Shown in pieces: positions 31,970-40,246 of a stretch of 64,000 nt of DNA. The stretch covers positions 248,001-312,000 of the forward strand of contig NZ_CP102290.1 of the NCBI RefSeq assembly GCF_025151995.1, given 5' to 3'. The notes under the pieces were generated by a model. That model had not been told where the DNA came from, made no database searches, and was given only the letters and a program-made list of their open reading frames with translations. A program made the position numbers and the translations under genes. Source of the DNA: Ruminococcus gauvreauii. Its GTDB lineage: Bacteria; Bacillota; Clostridia; Lachnospirales; Lachnospiraceae. The first letter of the stretch is position 1, and each line of letters starts with the position of its first letter.

Positions 31970-33481
31970 TCACAATCCCTGCTCTAAAATGTCATAAATC
32001 TTATTCATATCGAGATGCTCACGCAGCGCCTGTGCAAGAATATCATACTGCGTTTCCTTAAATTCCTGAAAATCCACACCGGTAATGTCGGAGGTATCGA
32101 TTCCTTTTTTCTCTCCGAGCGCTGTGACCACCGCGCGCGCAACACCTTCTTTGTCAAACACCCCGTGTACATACGTTCCGTATACATTTCCCGCATGCGC
32201 ACCGTCCTTTTTCACGCCGTCCCGTTCAACAAAATCTTCGATATCTGTCATCGGCTGTGCACCGGCCTTCAAAGTCGAGACTCCCATATGGATCTCATAG
32301 CCCGCAAGCTCAGCGCCGCTGAGATTCTGCAGGACGCCCCCGACGCTTCCGAACGTTCCGGTCACACGCGTTCTCGTCTTTGCCTCCTCGAATACCGTAT
32401 CCATCGCAAGCAGGCCCATACCTTTCATGGATCCCCCTGATTCCACACCGCTCGGATCACTCAGGCTCTCGCCCAGCATCTGATAACCGCCGCAGACTCC
32501 GAAAATCACGGTTCCCTGTGCCGCCGCTTTTAACACGGTCGCTTCCATCCCGGACTGACGCATCCAGAGAAGGTCTTCCATCGTATTTTTCGTTCCCGGG
32601 AGGATGATCATATCCGGTTTCTTCAACTCAGAAACATGCTGAACATAGCGCAGTGAAACGCCGGGCATACTCTCAAACGGGTTGAAATCCGTGAAGTTCG
32701 AAATTCTCGGAACCCGGATCACGGCAATGTCTATCACACCGACCTCCTGATTTCCGTCAAACCGCTCCGTCAGACTGTCTTCGTCTTCCACCTCAATATT
32801 GAGGTATGGAGCAACCCCGACAACCGGGATACCGGCTTTTTCTTCCAGCATGGCAAGTCCCGGCTCCAGGATCGTCTTATCCCCGCGGAACTTATTGACA
32901 ATCAATCCCTTTACCATCCCCCGCTCTTCCTCATCGAGCAGCATGGTTGTCCCGATCAGCTGCGCAAACACTCCGCCGCGGTCAATATCGCCCACGAGCA
33001 GCACCGGAGCCTTGGCTCTTCTCGCCATTCCCATATTGACGATATCATCATCCTTCAGGTTGATCTCCGCCGGACTTCCCGCCCCCTCGATCACGATAAT
33101 ATCATGTTCGGAAGCAAGAGTCTCATATGCCTCCATCACTCTCGGAACAAGTTCATGCTTAAACGCAAAATAATCACGGGCATTCATATTCCCGACAACC
33201 TCTCCGTTCACGATTACCTGTGATCCCGTTTCATTCGTAGGCTTCAGCAGAATCGGGTTCATCAGCACGGAGGGACTGATTCCCGCAGCCTCAGCCTGCA
33301 TCACCTGTGCACGCCCCATCTCCAGGCCCTCCTCGGTAATAAAAGAATTCAATGCCATATTCTGTGATTTAAACGGTGCCACACGATACCCGTCCTGTTT
33401 AAAAATGCGGCACAATCCTGCTGTCAGCAGGCTTTTTCCCGCATTCGACATCGTGCCCTGCACCATGATCGCCTTTGCCAT
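31970..33481 (-). CDS. cbiP: Cobyric acid synthase
   Basis: 503 residues: N-terminal dethiobiotin-synthetase-like ATPase (VQGTMSNAGKSLLTAGLCRIF, QNMALNSFIT) and a C-terminal class I glutamine amidotransferase with the cysteine in FGVCGGYQMLG and histidine in YVHGVFD. It amidates the b, d, e and g carboxylates of adenosylcobyrinate diamide. Homologue of CobQ in the aerobic pathway. Confidence 0.97.
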   Translation of the reverse strand: MAKAIMVQGTMSNAGKSLLTAGLCRIFKQDGYRVAPFKSQNMALNSFITEEGLEMGRAQVMQAEAAGISPSVLMNPILLKPTNETGSQVIVNGEVVGNMNARDYFAFKHELVPRVMEAYETLASEHDIIVIEGAGSPAEINLKDDDIVNMGMARRAKAPVLLVGDIDRGGVFAQLIGTTMLLDEEERGMVKGLIVNKFRGDKTILEPGLAMLEEKAGIPVVGVAPYLNIEVEDEDSLTERFDGNQEVGVIDIAVIRVPRISNFTDFNPFESMPGVSLRYVQHVSELKKPDMIILPGTKNTMEDLLWMRQSGMEATVLKAAAQGTVIFGVCGGYQMLGESLSDPSGVESGGSMKGMGLLAMDTVFEEAKTRTRVTGTFGSVGGVLQNLSGAELAGYEIHMGVSTLKAGAQPMTDIEDFVERDGVKKDGAHAGNVYGTYVHGVFDKEGVARAVVTALGEKKGIDTSDITGVDFQEFKETQYDILAQALREHLDMNKIYDILEQGL

Positions 33482-33498
33482 GTCTTTTTCCTCCTTGT

Positions 33499-34524
33499 CT
33501 ACAGCACTTCGCCAAGCACTGACAGTAATCGTTCGTTTTCCTCCGGCATCCGGACTGCAATCCGGAAAAATCCACTCTCAAGTCCCGGATAGTTGCTGCA
33601 GTCGCGGATCAGGATTCCCTTTTCCAGGCATCGCTCGTATAAATCCACCGGCCCCCTGAAAAATATATAATTTGCCTTTGAGTCGTATACGGAAAGCGGA
33701 AGTTTCTGCATCTCGCGCTTCAGATATTCCCGCTGCTCATTTACAAGCCGCTGTGCCATTCTTACATATTCCGTCTCTTTCAACGCCGCACAGCCTGCTG
33801 CCTGTGCCGGAATGGAGACATTCCAGGGCTGTGTCATCTTTTCCATCTTCTCCAGCAGTTTCCGGCTGCCGCATAAACCGTAGCCAAGACGAATCCCTGC
33901 CATCGCATACCGTTTCGTAAACGCTTTCAATATAAAAAATTCCGGATTATCGGGCAGCCCGGCTTTCATGGAATATAATTCTCCATGCTCAACAAAATCC
34001 AGGAAACACTCATCAATCATCAGAAAGATGCCGCATCTGCGGCACTTCTCCATAATGCGGGCCAGAAGCTGCGGCTCGATCAGAAATCCTGTCGGATTAT
34101 TCGGATTGCACAGAAACAGCATATCATAACTTTCATCCAGCTTTTCCAGAATATCTTCTTCCACCCGGAACTCTTTCATGAAATATGTATTGATCTCACA
34201 GTCCACCGTCTCCAGCGCCTGTCTGTACTCCGCGAATGTGGGTGCCGGCAGCATCGCTTTTTCCGGTGCCACCGCCCGCACCAGCGAGAAGATCAGTTCC
34301 GCCGCTCCATTGCCGCAGATGACAGATTCCTGTGCGACCGCTTCATAAGATGCAAGCGCTTCCCTGAGTTCAGTGTAGAAAACATCCGGATAGTGTGAAA
34401 GCCTTGTAAGACTTTCAGCGGCGGCAGCAATAACAGCCTTCGGAGTCCCCAGAGGATTGATGTTGGATGAAAAGTCCAGCGCATCCGGATGACGGTATAC
34501 ATCACCTCCATGTATCTGTTTCAT
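33499..34524 (-). CDS. cobD: Threonine-phosphate decarboxylase
   Basis: A 341-residue fold-type I PLP enzyme: IHGGDVYRHPDALDFSSNINPLG, split motif NPNNPTGFLI, IDECFLDF and the PLP lysine in ILKAFTKRYAMAGIRLGYG. It decarboxylates L-threonine O-3-phosphate to (R)-1-amino-2-propanol phosphate, the nucleotide-loop linker. It could be confused with histidinol-phosphate aminotransferase, but the cbiB neighbour and the GGDVYRHP start support CobD. No PduX-type threonine kinase is visible. Confidence 0.93.
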   Translation of the reverse strand: MKQIHGGDVYRHPDALDFSSNINPLGTPKAVIAAAAESLTRLSHYPDVFYTELREALASYEAVAQESVICGNGAAELIFSLVRAVAPEKAMLPAPTFAEYRQALETVDCEINTYFMKEFRVEEDILEKLDESYDMLFLCNPNNPTGFLIEPQLLARIMEKCRRCGIFLMIDECFLDFVEHGELYSMKAGLPDNPEFFILKAFTKRYAMAGIRLGYGLCGSRKLLEKMEKMTQPWNVSIPAQAAGCAALKETEYVRMAQRLVNEQREYLKREMQKLPLSVYDSKANYIFFRGPVDLYERCLEKGILIRDCSNYPGLESGFFRIAVRMPEENERLLSVLGEVL

Positions 34525-34537
34525 AACACACCCCTCC

Positions 34538-35515
34538 TCAAATTTGAAATGCCCGCATCACAGCGAACCGGATCAGTCCAAATACGATCACAGATAACAC
34601 CGCCGTGCTGTACAGCAGACGGTTAGACCTTTTGATATCCTGGGGCTCCACCGGACGCCCGGCATCCCCGATCGTCGGTTTTTCATAGAGTTTCCCAAAA
34701 TACCACGCATCTCCGGCCAGCTGTACATGCAGCGCCCCCGCCATGACCGCCTCTGTCTGTGCAGAGTTCGGACTTGCGTGGTTCCTGCGGTCCCGTTTAA
34801 AAATTCGAAATGCCTGTCTGGCGTCAAATCCGGATACAGCCGATGCGGCCACCATCAAAAGCCCCGACAGACGTGCCGGAATATAGTTCACCACATCGTC
34901 GAGAAGCGCGGCGCATGTGCCGAAATACCGGTACCGTTCATTCTTATACCCCACCATGGAGTCCATCGTATTGATGGATTTGTATGTAAATCCCAGAACA
35001 GCCCCGCCGATCATCATATAGAAAAGCGGTGCAATCACACCGTCTGATGCATTTTCCGCAACGGTCTCAACCGTTGCTTTCGTCACACCCTCTTCCGTCA
35101 GCTCTTTCGTATCCCTGCCGACGATCATGGAAACGGCATGGCGGGACTTCTCGATGTCGCCGCCCATAAGCGCATCGTAGACTTTCATACTCTCATCTTT
35201 CAGTGCCCTTGTCGCAAGGAGCTGATAGCACATCAGAGTCTCCAGCACGAATCCCAGCCATTCATTGATCCGATAGGCAAAATACAGGATCAACAGCGGA
35301 ACGGCCGTCGACACGGCAACGGTCAGAACCACCAGTATCACCCCCGCGGTCCGCTCTCCCGCCCGTCCTTTCGGAAAGCATCTCCGCAGTATTTTTTCAA
35401 GCAGTGCGATCAGATTGCCGATCGCCCGGATCGGATGATAAAGCCACCGGGGATCACCCACGGCAAGATCTATGAGAAAGCCGATGATAACGGCTGCCAA
35501 TGTCCATTTAATCAT
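34538..35515 (-). CDS. cbiB: Adenosylcobinamide-phosphate synthase
   Basis: A 325-residue membrane protein with four to five helices, starting with LAAVIIGFLIDLAVGDPRWLYHPIRAIG in pieces typical of CbiB and containing ENASDGVIAPLFYMMIGG and NHASPNSAQTEAVMAGAL. It attaches aminopropanol phosphate to adenosylcobyric acid. Its start overlaps the stop of cobC by no more than four bases in the reverse order (cobC lies downstream, ATGA), so translation is coupled. Confidence 0.95.
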   Translation of the reverse strand: MIKWTLAAVIIGFLIDLAVGDPRWLYHPIRAIGNLIALLEKILRRCFPKGRAGERTAGVILVVLTVAVSTAVPLLILYFAYRINEWLGFVLETLMCYQLLATRALKDESMKVYDALMGGDIEKSRHAVSMIVGRDTKELTEEGVTKATVETVAENASDGVIAPLFYMMIGGAVLGFTYKSINTMDSMVGYKNERYRYFGTCAALLDDVVNYIPARLSGLLMVAASAVSGFDARQAFRIFKRDRRNHASPNSAQTEAVMAGALHVQLAGDAWYFGKLYEKPTIGDAGRPVEPQDIKRSNRLLYSTAVLSVIVFGLIRFAVMRAFQI

Positions 35516-36132
35516 AGTTGTTTTCGCGCGTCCGCCGCCAGCACTCTCAGTTTGCCGCAGACGCTCACCTCTCTTTTTCCTTTATTCCATTGCTGCTCAT
35601 CCAGTTCGATTTCATAACCCCTGGCATTTTTCACCTGCCAGAAATAAAAATCTTCGTGAGGCACGGCAAACCCGTCCAGGATCGACATGATCGTCCCTCC
35701 ATGAACGACAAGTGCCGCCGACTTCATAGCCTCACGGATGCAGTCAGACGCAACACGTTCAAAACCGCGGAGACAGCGGCTGCGAAAGATCTCCTGACTT
35801 TCACCGCCAGGAAACGGCAGTGTTCCCCCGCTGTCAATCCAGCGCTGATATTCGGCATTCCCATCCAGTTCCAGATAGTTTTTATTCTCGAAAAGCCCGA
35901 AGTCGCATTCTGCCAGATCCTCAATGATATGTACCGGTTTTTCCGGATAGATGATCTCTGCCGTCTCCGTACACCGCTTCAGCGGGCTTGCATAGACGGC
36001 ATCCACCCCCGGATATATTTTTTTCTGAAGGAGTTCGACTCCCTCCTGGCAGAGGGGCTCATCCGTGGTTCCGATATAACGCCCCAGTGTATTTCCATAC
36101 GTGATACTGTGCCGTATCAGATACATTCTCAT
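35512..36132 (-). CDS. cobC: Histidine phosphatase family protein, probable alpha-ribazole phosphatase
   Basis: About 206 residues of the phosphoglycerate-mutase-like family: LIRHSITYGNT (catalytic histidine), a conserved YASPLKRCTETAEII arginine motif and VVHGGTIMSIL. In this operon it most likely removes the phosphate from alpha-ribazole phosphate or adenosylcobalamin phosphate. The ATG at 36132 forms ATGA with the stop of the short CobU paralogue, which fixes the start better than the longer open frame. The symbol rests on context. Confidence 0.82.
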   Translation of the reverse strand: MRMYLIRHSITYGNTLGRYIGTTDEPLCQEGVELLQKKIYPGVDAVYASPLKRCTETAEIIYPEKPVHIIEDLAECDFGLFENKNYLELDGNAEYQRWIDSGGTLPFPGGESQEIFRSRCLRGFERVASDCIREAMKSAALVVHGGTIMSILDGFAVPHEDFYFWQVKNARGYEIELDEQQWNKGKREVSVCGKLRVLAADARKQL

Positions 36133-36506
36133 CCCTTGATCACCTGTCCTATCCCGCATACTACCCGGCATACCTCATCCGCAGCCTCGGCAAGCTGCGT
36201 ACAGACACGCCCTGTCGCCTCACGGAAATTCCGGTCAAATGCGTCAACGGGCACGACACCATATCCCAGTTCGTTCGTAACGATCACAACCTCCGGGTTC
36301 TCAGACTGTATCCTTGCTGCGAGCGAAGCAACATCCTGACCATCGTTCAGCATCCTGCGGATATATTCATGAAAATGATAAATTCCCCGGCACGAGAACA
36401 GTTTTGCATAATCACAGGTACTTCCATCCGCCCATTCCGAAACCCGGTAACGCTCTTTAGCGTATGACAGTTTTCCCTGAAAAGTTCCACCGATAACCAG
36501 CTTCAT
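36129..36506 (-). CDS. Short CobU-like protein (second paralogue)
   Basis: Only 125 residues against about 180 for CobU. It keeps an N-terminal P-loop-like GGTFQGKLSYAKE (the usual serine after GK is leucine, L13) and the CobU C-terminus (VIVTNELGYGVVPVDAFDRNFREATG). It lacks the middle region that carries the guanylylated histidine. The frame is intact and is coupled by ATGA overlaps to cobS and cobC, so it is a maintained gene, not debris. It may be a regulatory or partial-activity partner of CobU. Confidence 0.75.
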   Translation of the reverse strand: MKLVIGGTFQGKLSYAKERYRVSEWADGSTCDYAKLFSCRGIYHFHEYIRRMLNDGQDVASLAARIQSENPEVVIVTNELGYGVVPVDAFDRNFREATGRVCTQLAEAADEVCRVVCGIGQVIKG

Positions 36507-37279
36507 AACCGTACTCCCATCACAATCTGCACCGCCACAACTGCCAGCGGCATCACCAGTTCACAGACTGATAGAAACCAGCCCGCAAGATCTCCCGTTG
36601 TTCCTCCGAAATGCTTCATCGCCATATGATGATAATACCAGTAGACGAGTGCGGCCCCTACAAGCGCAGCGGTCCCCAAAATAGGATCGATCCAGAGCAA
36701 GACGCCTGCAAGTGCGGCGATATAGACCGCCATTGTAATACGTACTCTCCTTGTACGCGCGCCTCTGGACAGCGCCGCAACCGATCCGTCTTTTCTGGCT
36801 TTCGGGAAAGTCACGATCGCCAGCGCACTCAGAGAGCGTGACAGCATGAAGCACGGTGCTATGACCTTCCAGGCCTCCAGATCCATCTGGCTGTAAACAC
36901 CGAACATCATAGTAAAGTATACCACACACGTGATCACCGCAAAGGCGCCCGCATGTGAGTCCTTCAATATTTCCAGCCTGCGCTCCCGTTCCTGATAGGA
37001 GCTCATCGCATCCGCTGTATCCAGAAGCCCGTCCAGATGAATGCCCCCGGTGACAAATACAGAGATCAGGAGCAGTATAACGGTAAAAAAGACCGGATTC
37101 ATGGTTACATGAAGACCGATCACTCCCCACAGCCAGCACAGGCCGCCGATGACGGCGCCCACCCAGGGCCAGAAGCACATGGCATACGCCATGTTATTTT
37201 CACTCCAGTCACAGCGCGGCATCGGAATCTTTGAATACATGGAAAAAGCAATGATAAAGCTGTTAATCAGTCGTTTCAT
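36503..37279 (-). CDS. cobS: Cobalamin (5'-phosphate) synthase
   Basis: A 258-residue membrane protein with five or more helices and the conserved GGIHLDGLLDTADAMSSY motif that binds substrate and metal. It joins adenosylcobinamide-GDP to alpha-ribazole (phosphate), the last assembly step, at the membrane. The start overlaps the end of cobU by 17 bases. Confidence 0.95.
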   Translation of the reverse strand: MKRLINSFIIAFSMYSKIPMPRCDWSENNMAYAMCFWPWVGAVIGGLCWLWGVIGLHVTMNPVFFTVILLLISVFVTGGIHLDGLLDTADAMSSYQERERRLEILKDSHAGAFAVITCVVYFTMMFGVYSQMDLEAWKVIAPCFMLSRSLSALAIVTFPKARKDGSVAALSRGARTRRVRITMAVYIAALAGVLLWIDPILGTAALVGAALVYWYYHHMAMKHFGGTTGDLAGWFLSVCELVMPLAVVAVQIVMGVRL

Positions 37280-37805
37280 ATTGCAGTGAATCTCCTTTTA
37301 TCTTAATTGGTATCCCGTAGACAACTTCTGTCACACAGTCCGCCCATGCTGCAATCTGACAGTTGATATCTCCAAGATACCGCTGGTAACGCCTCGTTTC
37401 CGTATCGTAATCCATGCCGTCTGAAAAGATTTCATTTGACACAATCACCAGGTTTGCACAACTTTCTTTCACCTGCCGGACACCTTCCAGTATCTCATGA
37501 ACCGTGCGTTCCCCGGCTCCGCCCGGCTGATACATCTCGTTCGCCGTCAGATTGGACATACATTCCAGCAGGACATTGCTGTCCGGGGGAAGTGTGAGAG
37601 ATTTCAGCCCGGTATAACACTCTGTCGTCTGAAAGTTTTTTTCCTTCCTCATCTCACGGTGACGTGCGATCCGCCGGTGGCTCTCCCCGTCAAACGGGTA
37701 CATGGTGGCGATATAGATGCGTTCCTTAATGCCCAGCCTCAGGATACAATGTTCCGCGTATGCAGACTTTCCGCTGCCGCTTCCCCCCGTAATCAAATGC
37801 AGCAT
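37263..37805 (-). CDS. cobU: Adenosylcobinamide kinase/adenosylcobinamide-phosphate guanylyltransferase
   Basis: About 180 residues with the P-loop GGSGSGKSAYAE, a His-rich RRIARHREMR segment holding the guanylylation histidine, LLECMSNLTANEM and VSNEIFSDGM. It phosphorylates adenosylcobinamide and then transfers GMP. ATG at 37805 is preferred; a GTG three codons upstream is also open. Flanked by cobT and cobS. Confidence 0.94.
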   Translation of the reverse strand: MLHLITGGSGSGKSAYAEHCILRLGIKERIYIATMYPFDGESHRRIARHREMRKEKNFQTTECYTGLKSLTLPPDSNVLLECMSNLTANEMYQPGGAGERTVHEILEGVRQVKESCANLVIVSNEIFSDGMDYDTETRRYQRYLGDINCQIAAWADCVTEVVYGIPIKIKGDSLQYETTD

Positions 37806-37838
37806 CGCCGCCACCCCCTTCCTTTTTGTATGTGTCCG

Positions 37839-38888
37839 TCATGTCAGCGGAACGTAAGTCTCCATGGCATTTTCCTCGAACGTACTCATCCCGTTATAAA
37901 CTGCAAGCGCGATATCCAGAATCGGATACAGAGTGACCGCCCCTGTGCCTTCTCCCAGACGCATATCGCACATCAGGCATCCGGAAAGTCCAAGTGCCTC
38001 AAGCACCATGGCGGAAGCCGGTTCCTGGGACAGATGAGACGCCATCATAAAATCTTTTGTCTTCGGTTCCATACGCGCAGCGCAGAGCGCAGCTGCTCCG
38101 GAGATGAAACCGTCGATGACGATCGGAACTCTGCACGCAGCCCCGCCAAGAAAGACACCGACAAGACCTGCGATATCGAGTCCTCCCACCTTGGAGAGTA
38201 CGTCGATAACATCATCCGGATCCGGTCTGTGCAGTTCAATTGCATGACGGATCGTCTGAATCTTTTTCTCCAGTCCCGCACTCGACAGCCCGGCGCCTCT
38301 TCCGGTCACTGTTTCGGGACTCTGTCCGAGCAGTACCGATGTGATTGCGCTGCTGGTGGTCGTATTGCCGATTCCCATCTCTCCGGTAGAAATGATCTGA
38401 TAACCTTTTTCTTTGAGCTCTTCCACCATATGAATACCGACTTCAATTGCCTCTATGGTTTCCTCTCTTGTCATGGCCGGTTCTTTAGCCATATTACGGG
38501 TTCCGTACATGATCTTATGGTTAATCAGCCTGGAATCCGCTGCGATCCCGATGTCGACAGGAAAAATATCTGCTCCTACCGTCCTGCACATAATGCTGGC
38601 TGTCGCCTTCTCCTTCAGGAAATTCTCCGAAATGATCAGCGTGACATCCTGACCGCTCTGAGTCACGCCCTCTTCAACCACCCCGTTGTCCGCGCACATC
38701 ACAACCAATGCTTTTTTATCCAGTCTCACATCCGATGTCTGTTTGATCCCCGCTATCTGTACAACTGCGTCCTGCAGCCTTCCCAGGCTGTGAAGCGGAA
38801 TCGCGATGCTGTACCATCTCTTCTCGGCAGCTTCCATCGCCGTTTTGTCCAGTGTGCCGACGGCACACAGTGTTTCGTTTAAATTCAT
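37839..38888 (-). CDS. cobT: Nicotinate-nucleotide--dimethylbenzimidazole phosphoribosyltransferase
   Basis: About 349 residues: ATKRW-like start (AEKRWYSIAIPLHSLGRL), MCADNGVVEEGVTQSG, STGEMGIGNTTTSSAI and VLEALG. It makes alpha-ribotides for the lower ligand. The ATG at 38888 overlaps the cbiA stop (ATGA), which shows that the longer open frame to 39002 is not used. No bza or bluB gene for the lower-ligand base is in the window. Confidence 0.95.
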   Translation of the reverse strand: MNLNETLCAVGTLDKTAMEAAEKRWYSIAIPLHSLGRLQDAVVQIAGIKQTSDVRLDKKALVVMCADNGVVEEGVTQSGQDVTLIISENFLKEKATASIMCRTVGADIFPVDIGIAADSRLINHKIMYGTRNMAKEPAMTREETIEAIEVGIHMVEELKEKGYQIISTGEMGIGNTTTSSAITSVLLGQSPETVTGRGAGLSSAGLEKKIQTIRHAIELHRPDPDDVIDVLSKVGGLDIAGLVGVFLGGAACRVPIVIDGFISGAAALCAARMEPKTKDFMMASHLSQEPASAMVLEALGLSGCLMCDMRLGEGTGAVTLYPILDIALAVYNGMSTFEENAMETYVPLT

Positions 38889-40246
38889 CCTCTGTTCTTC
38901 CTTTCCATGCACGTTGCAAGAAATGCCTCCGGCAGCTTTATATTGCTGTAATAATACATATGGGGATAGCCGGCAAACAGGGTGTCTGTGCTGTGGAGGC
39001 ATCGAAAGCTCCTGTCAGACAGCGGTTTCTCCGCTAAAAATGCATCCCCGCAGTTTTCAGAATCGTAATAATGAAATTCGTGAGAACGGAGTGTTCCGAT
39101 ATCTTTTCCGAATACAGTCCCCCCCGACAGCGTAATGTATCCGAATCGCCGCAGGCGCGATGTTTTATATACAGTTCCCTCTATGACACCTGCCATGTCG
39201 TGGCAGCTCCCGTCATGTCCCTGCATCCTGTCATGCAGATACATAAAGCCTCCACACTCCGCCATGCACGGAAGACCGCCAAGTACAGCATCACGAATCT
39301 GCATGCGCATACCTTTATTCTCCGAAAGCTCTCCCGCAAACAGCTCCGGATACCCTCCATGCAGAAGCAGCCCGCAGACGTCTGCCGGCAGCGCCTTATC
39401 ATGAATTGGAGAGAACGGCACGAGCTCGGCGCCCATCTCCCGCAGAAGCTGCAGGTTGTCTTCGTAGAAAAAGCAAAACGCTTCATCCGACGCAAGTGCG
39501 ATCCTGACCGTATCTCCAGCCCCTGCCGGCGGCCGAAGCTCCTTACCTGATATCTCCGGAGCACTCCCAGCGATGGAAAGCAGCGCATCGACATCGAGGC
39601 TTTTCTCGAGAATACCAGCCAGTTCCATCAGGTTCTGCCGCAGGTCATCGATTTCGTCCGGCATCACAAGACCGAGATGGCGGCTTTCCAGCGTACAGTC
39701 TTTTACGTAAGGCACGTAGCCGCACACTTTGATTGGAAGCTCCTCTTCGATCTGCTCCCTGAGGCGCTCATACATCATGGGCGAAAGCTGGTTCAGAATC
39801 ACGCCTTTGATGTGGCTGTCCCGCTGATATTCGAGAAAGCCCTTGAGATATGGTATCACCGACAGACTCATTCCCTTGCAGTTCACCAGAAACACAGCGG
39901 GAGTATCTGTCTCATCCGCTACGTCCCATGCGCTGCCCTTCACCGAGATTCCGGCAAGACCGTCATAATATCCCATCACGCCTTCCACCACTGCGATATC
40001 GCTTCCCTGTGCATTTTTCTCCATCAGCCCACGCAGCGTCCCGCGGTCCGCGAAGAAGGGATCCAGATTCCGGCTTTTCATGCCGATGACCTTGCTGTGA
40101 AACATCGGATCGATATAATCCGGTCCGCACTTGAAGGAAGTCACCTGATATCCGCGGTTCTTTAGAAGCTGCAGAATCCCGCAGGTGATCAGCGTCTTAC
40201 CGCTCCCGCTCGCCGCCGCTGTGATCAGAAATCTGGGGAGTCTCAT
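38885..40246 (-). CDS. cbiA: Cobyrinate a,c-diamide synthase
   Basis: 453 residues: N-terminal P-loop AAASGSGKTLITCGILQ, KCGPDYIDPMFH, and a C-terminal glutamine amidotransferase domain with the cysteine in CMAECGGFMYLHD and histidine in LRSHEFHYY. It amidates the a and c side chains of cobyrinate. ATGA overlap with the upstream fusion gene. Confidence 0.96.
   Translation of the reverse strand: MRLPRFLITAAASGSGKTLITCGILQLLKNRGYQVTSFKCGPDYIDPMFHSKVIGMKSRNLDPFFADRGTLRGLMEKNAQGSDIAVVEGVMGYYDGLAGISVKGSAWDVADETDTPAVFLVNCKGMSLSVIPYLKGFLEYQRDSHIKGVILNQLSPMMYERLREQIEEELPIKVCGYVPYVKDCTLESRHLGLVMPDEIDDLRQNLMELAGILEKSLDVDALLSIAGSAPEISGKELRPPAGAGDTVRIALASDEAFCFFYEDNLQLLREMGAELVPFSPIHDKALPADVCGLLLHGGYPELFAGELSENKGMRMQIRDAVLGGLPCMAECGGFMYLHDRMQGHDGSCHDMAGVIEGTVYKTSRLRRFGYITLSGGTVFGKDIGTLRSHEFHYYDSENCGDAFLAEKPLSDRSFRCLHSTDTLFAGYPHMYYYSNIKLPEAFLATCMERKNRG

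Noticed and set aside
36129..36506. Short CobU paralogue as pseudogene
   Set aside because: No frameshift or internal stop is seen and both ends overlap neighbours as functional coupled genes do.
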